DNA of 9,120 nucleotides from Bacteroidaceae bacterium (GCA_028709135.1 JAQVXN010000058.1:1-9120), one strand, 5' to 3'. Counted from the stretch's first letter, positions 1 through 6,397 are shown. Notes: generated by a model not told the origin, from the sequence alone. A program made the numbers and translations.

Positions 1-1
1 A

Positions 2-778
2 GAGCCTATACTGAAATATTATGATATGACGCCGAATATAACCGCATTTAGCTCTACGCGCCATGGAGGTTTCAGTGAAGGCAATTATGCTTCTTTTAAT
101 ATTAATCAATATTGTGGGGACAATAATACGCATATAATAGAAAACCGGGAATTACTTTGTAAAAAACTTCATATCAAAGGCTCTCGATTGATTATGCCAC
201 ATCAGGTTCATGGCGTCAACATTAAACTAATAGATGAAAGCTTCTTTAGCAAAACAGAAAACGAACAACGAATCAGTTTAGAAGGAGTTGATGCCTTGAT
301 GACACAAGAACGATATACGTGTCTGGGTATTTCTACGGCTGACTGTGTACCGATTTTAATTTATGATCACGAAAAACATGCCATTGCAGCTGTTCATGCA
401 GGTTGGCGAGGAACTCAGCAGCGAATTGTAGAGAAAACCATAAAAGAAATGAGTCGGTGCTTTTGCTCTGCGGCTACAAGTCTCTTAGCAACGATAGGTC
501 CATCCATTGGTCCGGATGCTTTTGAAGTCGGTCCGGAAGTATATGAATCCTTTCTTTTATCTGGATTCCCTATGGAAAAGATCTCTAAAAAAATAGCAGG
601 GAAATGGCATATTGACCTTTGGCAGGCCAATGCAATATCTCTAGAAAATATGGGCGTACTGCGCCAGAACATTCAAATTTCAGGTATTTGTACCTACACT
701 CATTCGAACGATTTTTTTTCAGCTAGGAAATTAACCATTAACTCCGGAAGAATTCTTTCGGGAATTATACAAAGATAA
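2..778 (+). CDS. pgeF: Peptidoglycan editing factor PgeF / YfiH-LACC1 family oxidase (5' end outside window)
   Basis: The C-terminal 250 or so residues match the YfiH/PgeF (DUF152, LACC1-like) family. Counting from the ATG at 26, the three metal/catalytic residues are in their usual settings: His62 in PHQVHG, Cys107 in STADCVP and His124 in AVHAGWRGT, followed by the family block TIGPSIGPDAFEVG. Family members are about 240-270 residues and have been linked to removal of mis-incorporated L-Ser from peptidoglycan precursors in E. coli and to purine nucleoside chemistry; older annotations say polyphenol oxidase. The reading frame stays open from 26 back to base 2 and encodes EPILKYYD, which fits the N-terminal beta strand that precedes PNITxFxTTRHGG in relatives. 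The ATG at 26 is therefore probably internal and the gene is cut by the window edge. In Bacteroides this gene usually follows obgE (from memory). The M23 peptidase gene starts 16 bp downstream, suggesting one transcript. Confidence 0.9.
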   Translation, partial: EPILKYYDMTPNITAFSSTRHGGFSEGNYASFNINQYCGDNNTHIIENRELLCKKLHIKGSRLIMPHQVHGVNIKLIDESFFSKTENEQRISLEGVDALMTQERYTCLGISTADCVPILIYDHEKHAIAAVHAGWRGTQQRIVEKTIKEMSRCFCSAATSLLATIGPSIGPDAFEVGPEVYESFLLSGFPMEKISKKIAGKWHIDLWQANAISLENMGVLRQNIQISGICTYTHSNDFFSARKLTINSGRILSGIIQR

Positions 779-794
779 AACACAACACAACACT

Positions 795-1511
795 ATGACT
801 TTAAAACATTTGGCAGTAGCAGGATTATTCGTTTTAGTTCCGATGCTTTATATTCATTCATCGAAATTAACACAACGCGCTCTTGACGAAAAAGCAAACG
901 CTTCTGATAATAATGATTTTACAGAAAGAGAAAAACGAGACATAAGAATTCCTACAGCAGGCTTATTTGAGCAAACAGACAATATAACAATAGATTTTTC
1001 AAAACTCAGAAGAAACGAATGGTGTTATCCGCTTCATAATGGTAGGGTAATCAGTCCATTCGGAGGGAAGCGGAGACATGCCGGCATGGATATCAAAACT
1101 TATGCCGGCGATACCATCTATGCAGCTTTTTCCGGACGTGTACGCTTCGCAAGGCCATATGCCGGATATGGAAATGTTATCGTACTGCGTCACGATATGG
1201 GGCTCGAAACCGTTTATTCTCACAATAAATATAATCTGGTACGTATCGGTGATGTTGTTAAAGCAGGTCAAGCTATTGCTATTGAAGGACGTACGGGACG
1301 AGCTACCACAGAACATTGCCATTTTGAAGTTCGCATTAATGGAAAAGCTTTTAATCCCGCTATTTTCTTTGACCCTATTACATGCTGTTTAAGAAGCGAA
1401 AAAGTCGTAGCCTACAAGAGTGGTAGAATAGAAACTAGCAATATTGTTCCAGCTAACAATGTCGCTGAAGATAAGGGAAAACAAACAAAGTCACAACAAG
1501 CAAGAAGTTAA
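795..1511 (+). CDS. M23 family (LytM-type) metallopeptidase, membrane-anchored
   Basis: This 238-aa protein carries a complete LytM/lysostaphin-type zinc peptidase domain at about residues 75-193. Visible active-site residues are His95 and Asp99 (HAGMD) and His176 as zinc ligands, His174 (HCHFE) as likely catalytic base, and His143 (YSHN, where relatives have Y[AG]H). The core glycines of the G-x-V and YGN strands are also present. Residues 6-20 are hydrophobic with only a short basic lead and no lipobox Cys or clear signal-peptidase site, so the protein is probably anchored in the inner membrane with the domain in the periplasm. The family cuts cross-bridges or stem peptides of peptidoglycan. 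Having all zinc ligands argues for an active enzyme instead of an EnvC/NlpD-like regulator. The last 40 or so residues are polar, rich in Lys, Asn and Gln, and probably disordered. The start ATG has no Shine-Dalgarno and lies 16 bp after the upstream pgeF stop, so co-transcription is likely. Confidence 0.88.
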   Translation: MTLKHLAVAGLFVLVPMLYIHSSKLTQRALDEKANASDNNDFTEREKRDIRIPTAGLFEQTDNITIDFSKLRRNEWCYPLHNGRVISPFGGKRRHAGMDIKTYAGDTIYAAFSGRVRFARPYAGYGNVIVLRHDMGLETVYSHNKYNLVRIGDVVKAGQAIAIEGRTGRATTEHCHFEVRINGKAFNPAIFFDPITCCLRSEKVVAYKSGRIETSNIVPANNVAEDKGKQTKSQQARS

Positions 1512-1650
1512 TCATACTTTTTATTGTATTTTCCCAAAAGAACATACAAATATAATGGCAAATATAAAAGAGCCATCAACTCAACCACATTAACTCCGGA
1601 TTGATAAAATCACATGATTTCTTTCTTGTCTTTGAATATCATAAAGCTTT

Positions 1651-1706
1651 AATAGAAATGAACCCCGAAAGTTTTTTGTTCAACTTTCGGGGTTCATTTC
1701 TATTTT
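1651..1706. terminator. 23-bp perfect hairpin between convergent genes, likely bidirectional terminator
   Basis: The arms 1651-1673 and 1682-1704 are exact reverse complements (23 bp, with a GAACCCCGAAAG core) around an 8-nt loop. It lies 140 bp after the M23 stop and 30 bp after the asnA stop on the other strand, which is where a shared terminator is expected. The U-tract is weak on both strands (TATTTTG on plus), so termination strength is uncertain. The remaining intergenic sequence, 1512-1650, shows no gene or recognisable site. Confidence 0.7.
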
Positions 1707-1733
1707 GACGTACTCTTTTATATTAAATATCTT

Positions 1734-2771
1734 CTAAATGAGTCGGATGTGAAGTGATTCGCATTCGTGGCGCATTTCTTCCGGCCAAATACTAGCTTGA
1801 ACTTCGCCTATATGTGCTTTATGCAGGAATAACATGCATAAACGTGATTGCCCAATTCCGCCACCAATACTTAATGGTAATTCGTTATTTAGTAACTTTT
1901 TATGAAAATAAAGTTCTTGGCGATTGTCATTGCCACTTTCATGTAATTGATAGAGTAGGGCTTTCTTGTCTACGCGGATTCCCATAGAACTAAGTTCCAT
2001 CGCCTGCCCTAGAATCTCATCCCAGACAAATAAATCACCATTTAAACCTCTGAATCCAAGTTCTGAAACAGTAGAATAATCATCATAATCAGGAGCACGT
2101 AAATCATGTGGTTTGCCATCTCCTAAAGGACAACCAATACCGATTATAAAGACAGTGCCTTTTTCTTTCGCAATCATGTTTTCACGCTCTTTCGGCGTTT
2201 TATCAGGATAAAGACGTCTTAACTCCTCTGCATGAATAAAAAAGATATTATCATTTAAGATGGGATGTATTTCAGGATATTGCTCGCAGACAGTAAATTC
2301 TGTCCGCAACATCGCTGAATATATACGTTTGACGACTTTCTTCAAAAATGCAATATTCCTATTTTCCGGGAGTATAACTCGTTCCCAATCCCATTGATCT
2401 ACATAAAGCGAATGTAAATTGTCTAATTCTTCATCAGCACGTATGGCATTCATGTCTGCGTAAATGCCAAATCCCGGTTTGATATGATGTTCAGCAAGTG
2501 TGAGTCTTTTCCATTTTGCCAATGAGTGAACCACTTCTGCACATTGATCGTCCATATCCTTAATTGGAAAATGAACAGCTCTTTCTGTGCCGTTTAGGTC
2601 ATCATTTATGCCAGTTCCTTTCAATACGAATAACGGACCTGTTGTGCGGTGAAGACGTAACCCGGTCGCCAAATTTTCTTGAAAGAAACTTTTAATTAGT
2701 TTGATAGCCAGCTCATTTTGCTGAATATCTAACAATGGTATGTAATTATTTACTTTTGTCAACTTGCTCAT
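1734..2771 (-). CDS. asnA: Aspartate-ammonia ligase (asparagine synthetase A)
   Basis: AsnA makes asparagine from aspartate, ammonia and ATP in the cytoplasm, using a class II aminoacyl-tRNA-synthetase-like fold. The 345-aa product covers the whole family (E. coli AsnA is 330 aa) with a slightly longer N-terminus. Diagnostic blocks are GINDDLNGTERAV with Asp57 at the aspartate-binding site, VHSLAKWKR (81-89), IRADEE with Arg111, the signature YVDQWDWERV with Gln126, RAPDYDDYST, LNGDLFVWDE, LSSMGIRVD, and the motif-3 block GGGIGQSR ending at Arg310. Both the aspartate and ATP sites look intact. The ATG at 2771 is a good start: a Bacteroidota -7 box lies 30 bp upstream and the family alignment begins a few residues later. 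The gene is convergent with the pgeF-M23 pair and apparently monocistronic. It is a nitrogen-assimilation gene with no obvious functional link to its neighbours. Confidence 0.97.
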   Translation of the reverse strand: MSKLTKVNNYIPLLDIQQNELAIKLIKSFFQENLATGLRLHRTTGPLFVLKGTGINDDLNGTERAVHFPIKDMDDQCAEVVHSLAKWKRLTLAEHHIKPGFGIYADMNAIRADEELDNLHSLYVDQWDWERVILPENRNIAFLKKVVKRIYSAMLRTEFTVCEQYPEIHPILNDNIFFIHAEELRRLYPDKTPKERENMIAKEKGTVFIIGIGCPLGDGKPHDLRAPDYDDYSTVSELGFRGLNGDLFVWDEILGQAMELSSMGIRVDKKALLYQLHESGNDNRQELYFHKKLLNNELPLSIGGGIGQSRLCMLFLHKAHIGEVQASIWPEEMRHECESLHIRLI

Positions 2772-2800
2772 TTCAATACTTTTTGATGATTAATGATGTG

Positions 2801-2808
2801 CAAAGTTA
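2801..2808 (-). promoter_or_regulatory. Candidate -7 promoter element for asnA
   Basis: Read on the minus strand this is TAACTTTG, an exact match to the Bacteroidota -7 consensus TAnnTTTG. Transcription would start near 2794-2796 and give a leader of about 25 nt before the asnA ATG at 2771. I see no good TTTG at the -33 distance. The rest of the asnA-MBL gap (2809-3046) holds no clear feature. Confidence 0.6.
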
Positions 2809-3046
2809 CTAAATCCTTCCAATTTGCGATTTTTTTCTCTACAAAATTAAATATTAGAACGAAATAATGGTTTTAATCCTTCATTTCTGCTATATATAGG
2901 CTAATTAGTGATACTTTTTGTATGATTTGACCCTTAGAACTTAAAAATAGAGATCTGTCAAAATGTCATATTCCATCTTATAAAGATAGCGTTTTTCTAT
3001 TACATCATAATGTTTTAGCATATCTATGTACAACGATATATGTTAT

Positions 3047-3832
3047 TTATTGCATTTGATGAATAATCACTTTTATTTCGGGCTTGTCTTGCAATAATTT
3101 TTTAAGTTCTGAAACCGGTGTATCACTGTAATGATAGGGATAAAAAACTTTAGGATGAATAGTGCGTACTGCTTTATTGGCTTGTTCTAGGGTCATCGTG
3201 TAAGGTTGATTAACTGGAAGGAAACAAATATCGATGTTTTTTAATTTAGACAATTCGGGAATGTCTTCCGTATCGCCAGAAATATAAACATTTGTTCCTC
3301 CTATAGTAAAAACATATCCATTATCTCTACCTTTAGGATGGTATTGAAGATGCCCCGGAGTCGTATTATAGGCTGGCACAGCTTGAACAAAAATATCTTT
3401 ATTTAAAGACTTTCTATCGTTGTTCATCATAATAAGCCCCTTCCCAAGTAGTTTTGCACAGTTTGAGTTAAGAACAATACTTGTTTTCATATCTGATAAT
3501 TGATTGATAGCTTTTTTATCGAAATGATCATAGTGTTCGTGAGTTATAAAAATATAAGAAGCTTTCGGAAAATCAAAATCACCTAGATATTCACTCAGTG
3601 GGTCAACATAAATAATGCAGCTTTTAAACGTCAAAATTAAACTGGAATGTTTCAAAAAAGTAATATATAGGGGGATACCGCTTTCTGTTTGAATAGTGTC
3701 CGTATTTATACTTAAATAATTCATGCCTTTATGTTTTAAAGAATGATTTTTACTTGATAAGGAAAACACCAGCCCCCCTATAATTATAAATAGAAGAGGC
3801 AGTAATATACTCCATGATAGTTTATGTTTCAT
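3047..3832 (-). CDS. MBL-fold metallo-hydrolase, UlaG-like, exported or membrane-anchored
   Basis: This 261-aa protein has the metallo-beta-lactamase fold. The HxHxDH motif is at His98, His100, Asp102 and His103; a VPAYN segment with His161 or His165 follows; the bridging Asp187 sits in YISGDTED and the last metal ligand is His234 in YPYHYSD. The arrangement GDT-x-DIPE, then LPVNQPYTMT, is typical of the UlaG/YtkL-like branch, whose members include L-ascorbate-6-phosphate lactonase and many uncharacterised hydrolases; the substrate cannot be deduced here. Residues 6-24 are strongly hydrophobic after a short basic start, with no lipobox Cys, so the domain is probably periplasmic, tethered or secreted; most UlaG-like relatives I know are cytoplasmic. 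That membrane segment supports the ATG at 3832 over the internal Met37. It appears monocistronic with its own promoter. Confidence 0.9.
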   Translation of the reverse strand: MKHKLSWSILLPLLFIIIGGLVFSLSSKNHSLKHKGMNYLSINTDTIQTESGIPLYITFLKHSSLILTFKSCIIYVDPLSEYLGDFDFPKASYIFITHEHYDHFDKKAINQLSDMKTSIVLNSNCAKLLGKGLIMMNNDRKSLNKDIFVQAVPAYNTTPGHLQYHPKGRDNGYVFTIGGTNVYISGDTEDIPELSKLKNIDICFLPVNQPYTMTLEQANKAVRTIHPKVFYPYHYSDTPVSELKKLLQDKPEIKVIIHQMQ

Positions 3833-3867
3833 TTTTGACGTTGATTATATAAAAATTAGCAATCATG

Positions 3868-3898
3868 CAAAAGAAGAAAATTTAGATCATATCACAAA
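3868..3898 (-). promoter_or_regulatory. Promoter of the MBL hydrolase gene
   Basis: On the minus strand TTTG (3895-3898) is followed after exactly 19 nt by TTCTTTTG (3868-3875). This is the Bacteroidota -33/-7 layout with one mismatch (TT for TA) in the -7 box. Transcription should start near 3860, leaving a leader of roughly 28 nt before the ATG at 3832. Confidence 0.6.
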
Positions 3899-4060
3899 AT
3901 ATAATGAGGAGTAAAATGTCTTGATTTTTAATTTTTTCGCGAAGATGAAAGATTTCTTAATGTTGTCCATGATGAAGGAATTTGTTGTTAAACTATAACC
4001 TATAAAGTATAAATCAAAGGGTGAAATGCTTGAGATACAATCGAATTTAGGCAAAACAAC

Positions 4061-4077
4061 ATTTATTTGAAATAAAT
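4061..4077. repeat. 17-bp AT-only palindrome upstream of the HU promoter
   Basis: ATTTATTT and AAATAAAT are exact inverted arms of 8 bp around a single G at 4069. It ends 15 bp before the putative -33 element of the HU gene, a position suited to an operator or an architectural-protein site. In AT-rich DNA such a palindrome can also arise by chance. Confidence 0.35.
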
Positions 4078-4092
4078 TTAGAGTGAAATCTG

Positions 4093-4122
4093 TTTCTCAA
4101 CTATCAAAAAAGTGTATCTTTG
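4093..4122 (+). promoter_or_regulatory. Promoter of the HU gene
   Basis: TATCTTTG at 4115-4122 matches the Bacteroidota -7 consensus exactly. TTTC at 4093-4096, 18 nt upstream, is a near match to the -33 TTTG. The start point should be near 4129, giving a leader of about 33 nt that is A-rich just before the ATG at 4163 and has no Shine-Dalgarno. Confidence 0.65.
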
Positions 4123-4162
4123 CAGTCCGGAAAAGAATATCATATAACTAAACGATAAAAAA

Positions 4163-4435
4163 ATGACTAAAGCAGACATTGTAAATGAGATTTCCAGTAG
4201 GACAGGAATCGACAAATTCGCTGTATTGAAAACTGTTGAAGCCTTTATGGAAGTTGTCAAGGATTCATTATCTGATGGTAAGAACGTTTATTTACGCGGT
4301 TTCGGTAGTTTTATACTTAAAAAGAGAGCACCGAAAACAGCGCGCAATATTTCTAAGAACACCACGATTATTATTCCTGAACACGATATTCCGGCATTTA
4401 AACCGGCAAAAACTTTCAGCAATATAGTAAGATAA
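4163..4435 (+). CDS. HU/IHF-family DNA-binding protein
   Basis: The 90-aa product has the full length and layout of an HU-type nucleoid protein: two N-terminal helices (MTKADIVNEI onward, dimer interface), the saddle signature VYLRGFGSF at 42-50, a basic beta arm (51-75) and the closing IPAFKPAKTF (76-85). It binds DNA as a dimer and bends or constrains it. The arm tip reads ARNISKN, so Ile63 occupies the place where canonical HU and IHF have the intercalating Pro (RNP). From memory other Bacteroidales HU proteins share this. It has a strong promoter 41 bp upstream and is followed after 44 bp by the tiny basic protein gene and then rng, with no obvious terminator until after the second gene. 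I cannot assign HU-alpha, HU-beta or IHF identity. Confidence 0.95.
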   Translation: MTKADIVNEISSRTGIDKFAVLKTVEAFMEVVKDSLSDGKNVYLRGFGSFILKKRAPKTARNISKNTTIIIPEHDIPAFKPAKTFSNIVR

Positions 4436-4479
4436 TTAAGAGAATAGTTCACATACATTAATTATTTAAATTTTAAGCT

Positions 4480-4569
4480 ATGCCAAGCGGAAAAAAGAAA
4501 AAAAGACACAAGATGTCTACACATAAGCGAAAGAAAAGACTAAGAAAGAATAGACATAAGAGCAAGTAA
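4480..4569 (+). CDS. 29-aa COX24/AURKAIP1 (mS38-like) basic protein, putative small ribosomal subunit component
   Basis: This frame encodes 29 residues starting MPSGKKKKRHKMSTHKRKK and ending RHKSK, with 18 Lys or Arg and 3 His and no acidic residue. The pattern KKRHKMxTHKRKKRLRKNRHK matches what is annotated in Bacteroidota as AURKAIP1/COX24 domain protein. The domain is related to mitochondrial ribosomal protein mS38, which packs on 16S-type rRNA near the decoding site; a ribosomal role here is inference from that relationship. It is shorter than usual gene-calling cutoffs. The context supports reality: it lies 44 bp after the HU gene and 89 bp before rng, the same order I recall from other Bacteroidales. 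The start ATG lacks a Shine-Dalgarno but sits in an AT-rich stretch, as is typical of the phylum. Confidence 0.85.
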   Translation: MPSGKKKKRHKMSTHKRKKRLRKNRHKSK

Positions 4570-4590
4570 ATTTTATACTCTATAATAATT

Positions 4591-4640
4591 ATAAAGAACA
4601 AATTCGGAACCGTTTATTCGTTTTGGAATTTGTTCTTTAT
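4591..4640 (+). terminator. 15-bp hairpin between the COX24-like gene and rng (terminator or rng leader structure)
   Basis: Arms 4591-4605 and 4626-4640 are perfectly complementary over 15 bp, with a 20-nt loop. The hairpin starts 21 nt after the upstream stop and ends 18 nt before the rng ATG. The stem is AT-rich and is followed by TAAATTTACC, a poor U-tract, so it may attenuate, block ribosome access or be an RNase target as well as terminate. I find no good -7 box between it and rng, so rng is probably read from the HU promoter through this structure. Confidence 0.6.
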
Positions 4641-4658
4641 TAAATTTACCATTTTGAA

Positions 4659-6254
4659 ATGACAAGTGAAGTTATTGTCGATGTTCAACCCAAAGAAATA
4701 TCTATTGCCCTCCTTGAAGATAAAAAACTTGTTGAATTACAAAAGGAAGGGCAAGAAGAGTGTTTCTCTGTTGGAAATATGTATCTGGCAAAAGTTAAAA
4801 AGCTGATGCCGGGCTTAAATGCATGTTTTGTGGATGTCGGGTATGAGCGCGATGCTTTCTTGCATTATCTTGACTTAGGACCATACTTTCATTCATACGA
4901 AAAATATCTGAAGCAGGTATTAAGTGACCGTAAAAAACTGGCCTCGTTTAATAATGCCAGCATTCTTCCTCAATTGGAAAAAGACGGTAGCGTACAAAAA
5001 ACCTTAAAAGTTGGACAAGAATTGCTTGTTCAAATTATAAAAGAACCAATATCTACAAAAGGACCGAGACTTACATGTGAGCTTTCTTTTGCAGGAAGGT
5101 TTTTGGTTCTTATTCCTTTTAACGATAAAATTTCTGTTTCTTCTAAAATTCGTTCGTCTGCAGAACGTGCCCGGTTAAAGCAATTATTACAAAGCATTAC
5201 ACCAAAAAACTTTGGGGTTATTGTTCGTACTGTTGCAGAAGGAAAACGTGTAGCAGAATTGGATAAAGAATTAAAATTGCTTTTGAAGCGGTGGGAAAAT
5301 TCTATTCAAAATGCTCAGAAAGCAACTTCTTTTCCCAAACTGATTTATGAAGAAACAAGTCGTACGGTCGCACTGCTTAGGGATTTGTTTAATCCTTCTT
5401 ATGAAGCAATCTACATTAATAATAAGAATACGTTTAATGAGGTTAGAGAATATATCCAATTGATTGCTCCTGAGAATGATAACATCGTAAAATTGTATTC
5501 CGGAGAAATCCCTATTTTTGATAATTTCTCCATAACAAAACAGATTAAAGCGCTTTTTGGCAAAACGGTTACGTACAAGCATGGTGCATATTTGATTATA
5601 GAACATACGGAAGCTTTGCATGTAGTTGATGTAAATAGTGGCAACCGATCTAAATCATCTGAGGGACAAGAAGAAAACGCCCTTGACGTGAATCTTGGTG
5701 CAGCAGATGAATTAGCCAGACAACTGCGACTTCGCGATATGGGTGGAATTATAGTTGTTGATTTCATTGATATGCAAAAAGTTGAGAACCGTCAGAAGCT
5801 TTACGAACGCATGACTCAGAACATGCAGCTCGATAGAGCTCGTCATAATATTTTGCCGTTAAGTAAATTCGGTCTCATGCAAATTACACGCCAACGCGTA
5901 CGTCCTGCCATGGACGTGAATGTAGACGAAACTTGCCCTTCCTGTTTCGGTACGGGAATTGTTAAGTCTAGCATCCTTTTTACAGATACACTTGAAAGTA
6001 AAATCCATATTTTGGTCAATGAGTTAAGTATTAAAAAACTAAAACTTCATGTACATCCTTATGTCGCAGCTTATATTAATAAAGGTATTCTTTCTATTAA
6101 ATATAAGTGGCAAATGAAGTTTGGTTTTGGCATTAAAGTTATACCCGACCAAAGTCTTGCTTTTTTGCAATATGTTTTCTATGATTCTACGGGTCAGGAA
6201 ATTGACATGAAAGAAGAAAAAGAAATCAAAACTACAAAACCCAAGATTTCCTGA
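4659..6254 (+). CDS. rng: Ribonuclease G (RNase E/G family)
   Basis: This 531-aa cytoplasmic endoribonuclease acts in rRNA 5' processing and mRNA decay. An S1 RNA-binding domain begins at about residue 38 (VGNMYLAKVKKLMPG, then CFVDVGYERDAFLH). It contains an inserted segment at about 74-117, which I recall as normal for Bacteroidota, and resumes at LKVGQELLVQI. The 5'-sensor/RNase H-like core includes KGPRLTCELSFAGRFLVLIP. The catalytic DNase I-like domain shows Asp324 in VVDVNSG and Asp368 in VVDFIDM, equivalent to the two magnesium-binding Asp of E. coli RNase E, with ADELARQLRLRDMGGI between them. The zinc-link CPSC (Cys426, Cys429) follows RQRVRP. It ends at a C-terminal domain like RNase G, without the long RNase E scaffold tail. 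The ATG at 4659 gives the MTSEVIVDVQP start that I recall for the family. It is probably co-transcribed with HU and the COX24-like gene. Confidence 0.97.
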   Translation: MTSEVIVDVQPKEISIALLEDKKLVELQKEGQEECFSVGNMYLAKVKKLMPGLNACFVDVGYERDAFLHYLDLGPYFHSYEKYLKQVLSDRKKLASFNNASILPQLEKDGSVQKTLKVGQELLVQIIKEPISTKGPRLTCELSFAGRFLVLIPFNDKISVSSKIRSSAERARLKQLLQSITPKNFGVIVRTVAEGKRVAELDKELKLLLKRWENSIQNAQKATSFPKLIYEETSRTVALLRDLFNPSYEAIYINNKNTFNEVREYIQLIAPENDNIVKLYSGEIPIFDNFSITKQIKALFGKTVTYKHGAYLIIEHTEALHVVDVNSGNRSKSSEGQEENALDVNLGAADELARQLRLRDMGGIIVVDFIDMQKVENRQKLYERMTQNMQLDRARHNILPLSKFGLMQITRQRVRPAMDVNVDETCPSCFGTGIVKSSILFTDTLESKIHILVNELSIKKLKLHVHPYVAAYINKGILSIKYKWQMKFGFGIKVIPDQSLAFLQYVFYDSTGQEIDMKEEKEIKTTKPKIS

Positions 6255-6276
6255 TAAAGGAAAATTAAACTATTTG

Positions 6277-6315
6277 TCAGCACATTCATTTTCCCAAAGA
6301 ATGTGCTGATTTTTT
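6277..6315 (+). terminator. Intrinsic terminator of rng
   Basis: TCAGCACATTC (6277-6287) pairs perfectly with GAATGTGCTGA (6299-6309) around an 11-nt loop and is followed directly by six T. It lies 23 nt after the rng stop and is the most classical terminator in the window. Confidence 0.9.
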
Positions 6316-6329
6316 GTAAATAAATCTTT

Positions 6330-6360
6330 TTTGAGGCTAAAGCTAAATGACATTACTTTG
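6330..6360 (+). promoter_or_regulatory. Distal promoter candidate for htpG
   Basis: TTTG (6330-6333), exactly 19 nt, then TTACTTTG (6353-6360) gives a -33/-7 pair with one mismatch in the -7 box. The start would be near 6367, leaving a leader of about 210 nt before the htpG ATG at 6580. The same TTnnTTTG variant with the same 19-nt spacer occurs at the MBL gene promoter. Confidence 0.5.
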
Positions 6361-6368
6361 TGTGTGGT

Positions 6369-6397
6369 CAACAATGTCACAAACAATACAACAATGT
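6369..6397 (+). repeat. Direct repeat CAACAATGT x2, 20 bp apart, in the htpG upstream region
   Basis: CAACAATGT occurs at 6369-6377 and 6389-6397, a 20-bp period (about two helical turns), with a related CAAACAATA at 6380-6388 between them. The cluster lies just after the distal promoter and 44 bp before the proximal -7 box, a suitable place for a regulator. No known operator is recognised; chance is possible. Confidence 0.4.

Larger units (their letters stand above)
3833..4162. other. Divergent intergenic region between MBL gene and HU gene
   Basis: This 330-bp stretch separates two divergent genes. It holds the MBL promoter on the minus strand (3868-3898), a 17-bp palindrome (4061-4077) and the HU promoter on the plus strand (4093-4122). 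The middle part, about 3900-4060, is AT-rich and shows only very short reading frames without support. No RNA gene is recognisable. Confidence 0.6.

Noticed and set aside
415..672. Minus-strand open frame of 85 codons inside pgeF
   Set aside because: Lies wholly inside a well-supported gene on the other strand and shows no family features.
999..1392. Overlapping frames on both strands inside the M23 gene
   Set aside because: Shadow frames; the M23 frame carries all zinc-binding motifs.
2990..3005. Weak palindrome near 2973-2992 (ATCTTATAAAGAT) as MBL terminator
   Set aside because: Only 5 bp of AT-rich stem and no U-tract; not supportable as a terminator.
2941..3021. 26-codon minus-strand frame (MLKHYDVIEKRYLYK...) just after the MBL gene
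   Set aside because: No promoter, no recognised family, and short frames of this size are expected by chance in AT-rich DNA; conservation data would be needed.
3945..3998. 17-codon plus-strand frame (MKDFLMLSMMKEFVVKL) in the MBL-HU gap
   Set aside because: Too short, no promoter match close upstream and no recognisable family.
4078..4260. Minus-strand 60-codon frame with a hydrophobic stretch over the HU start
   Set aside because: It overlaps the HU promoter and coding start antisense; hydrophobicity arises from reverse reading of AT-rich DNA.
5271..5767. Two minus-strand frames of about 116-118 codons inside rng
   Set aside because: Antisense shadows of a highly conserved enzyme domain, with no domain features of their own.
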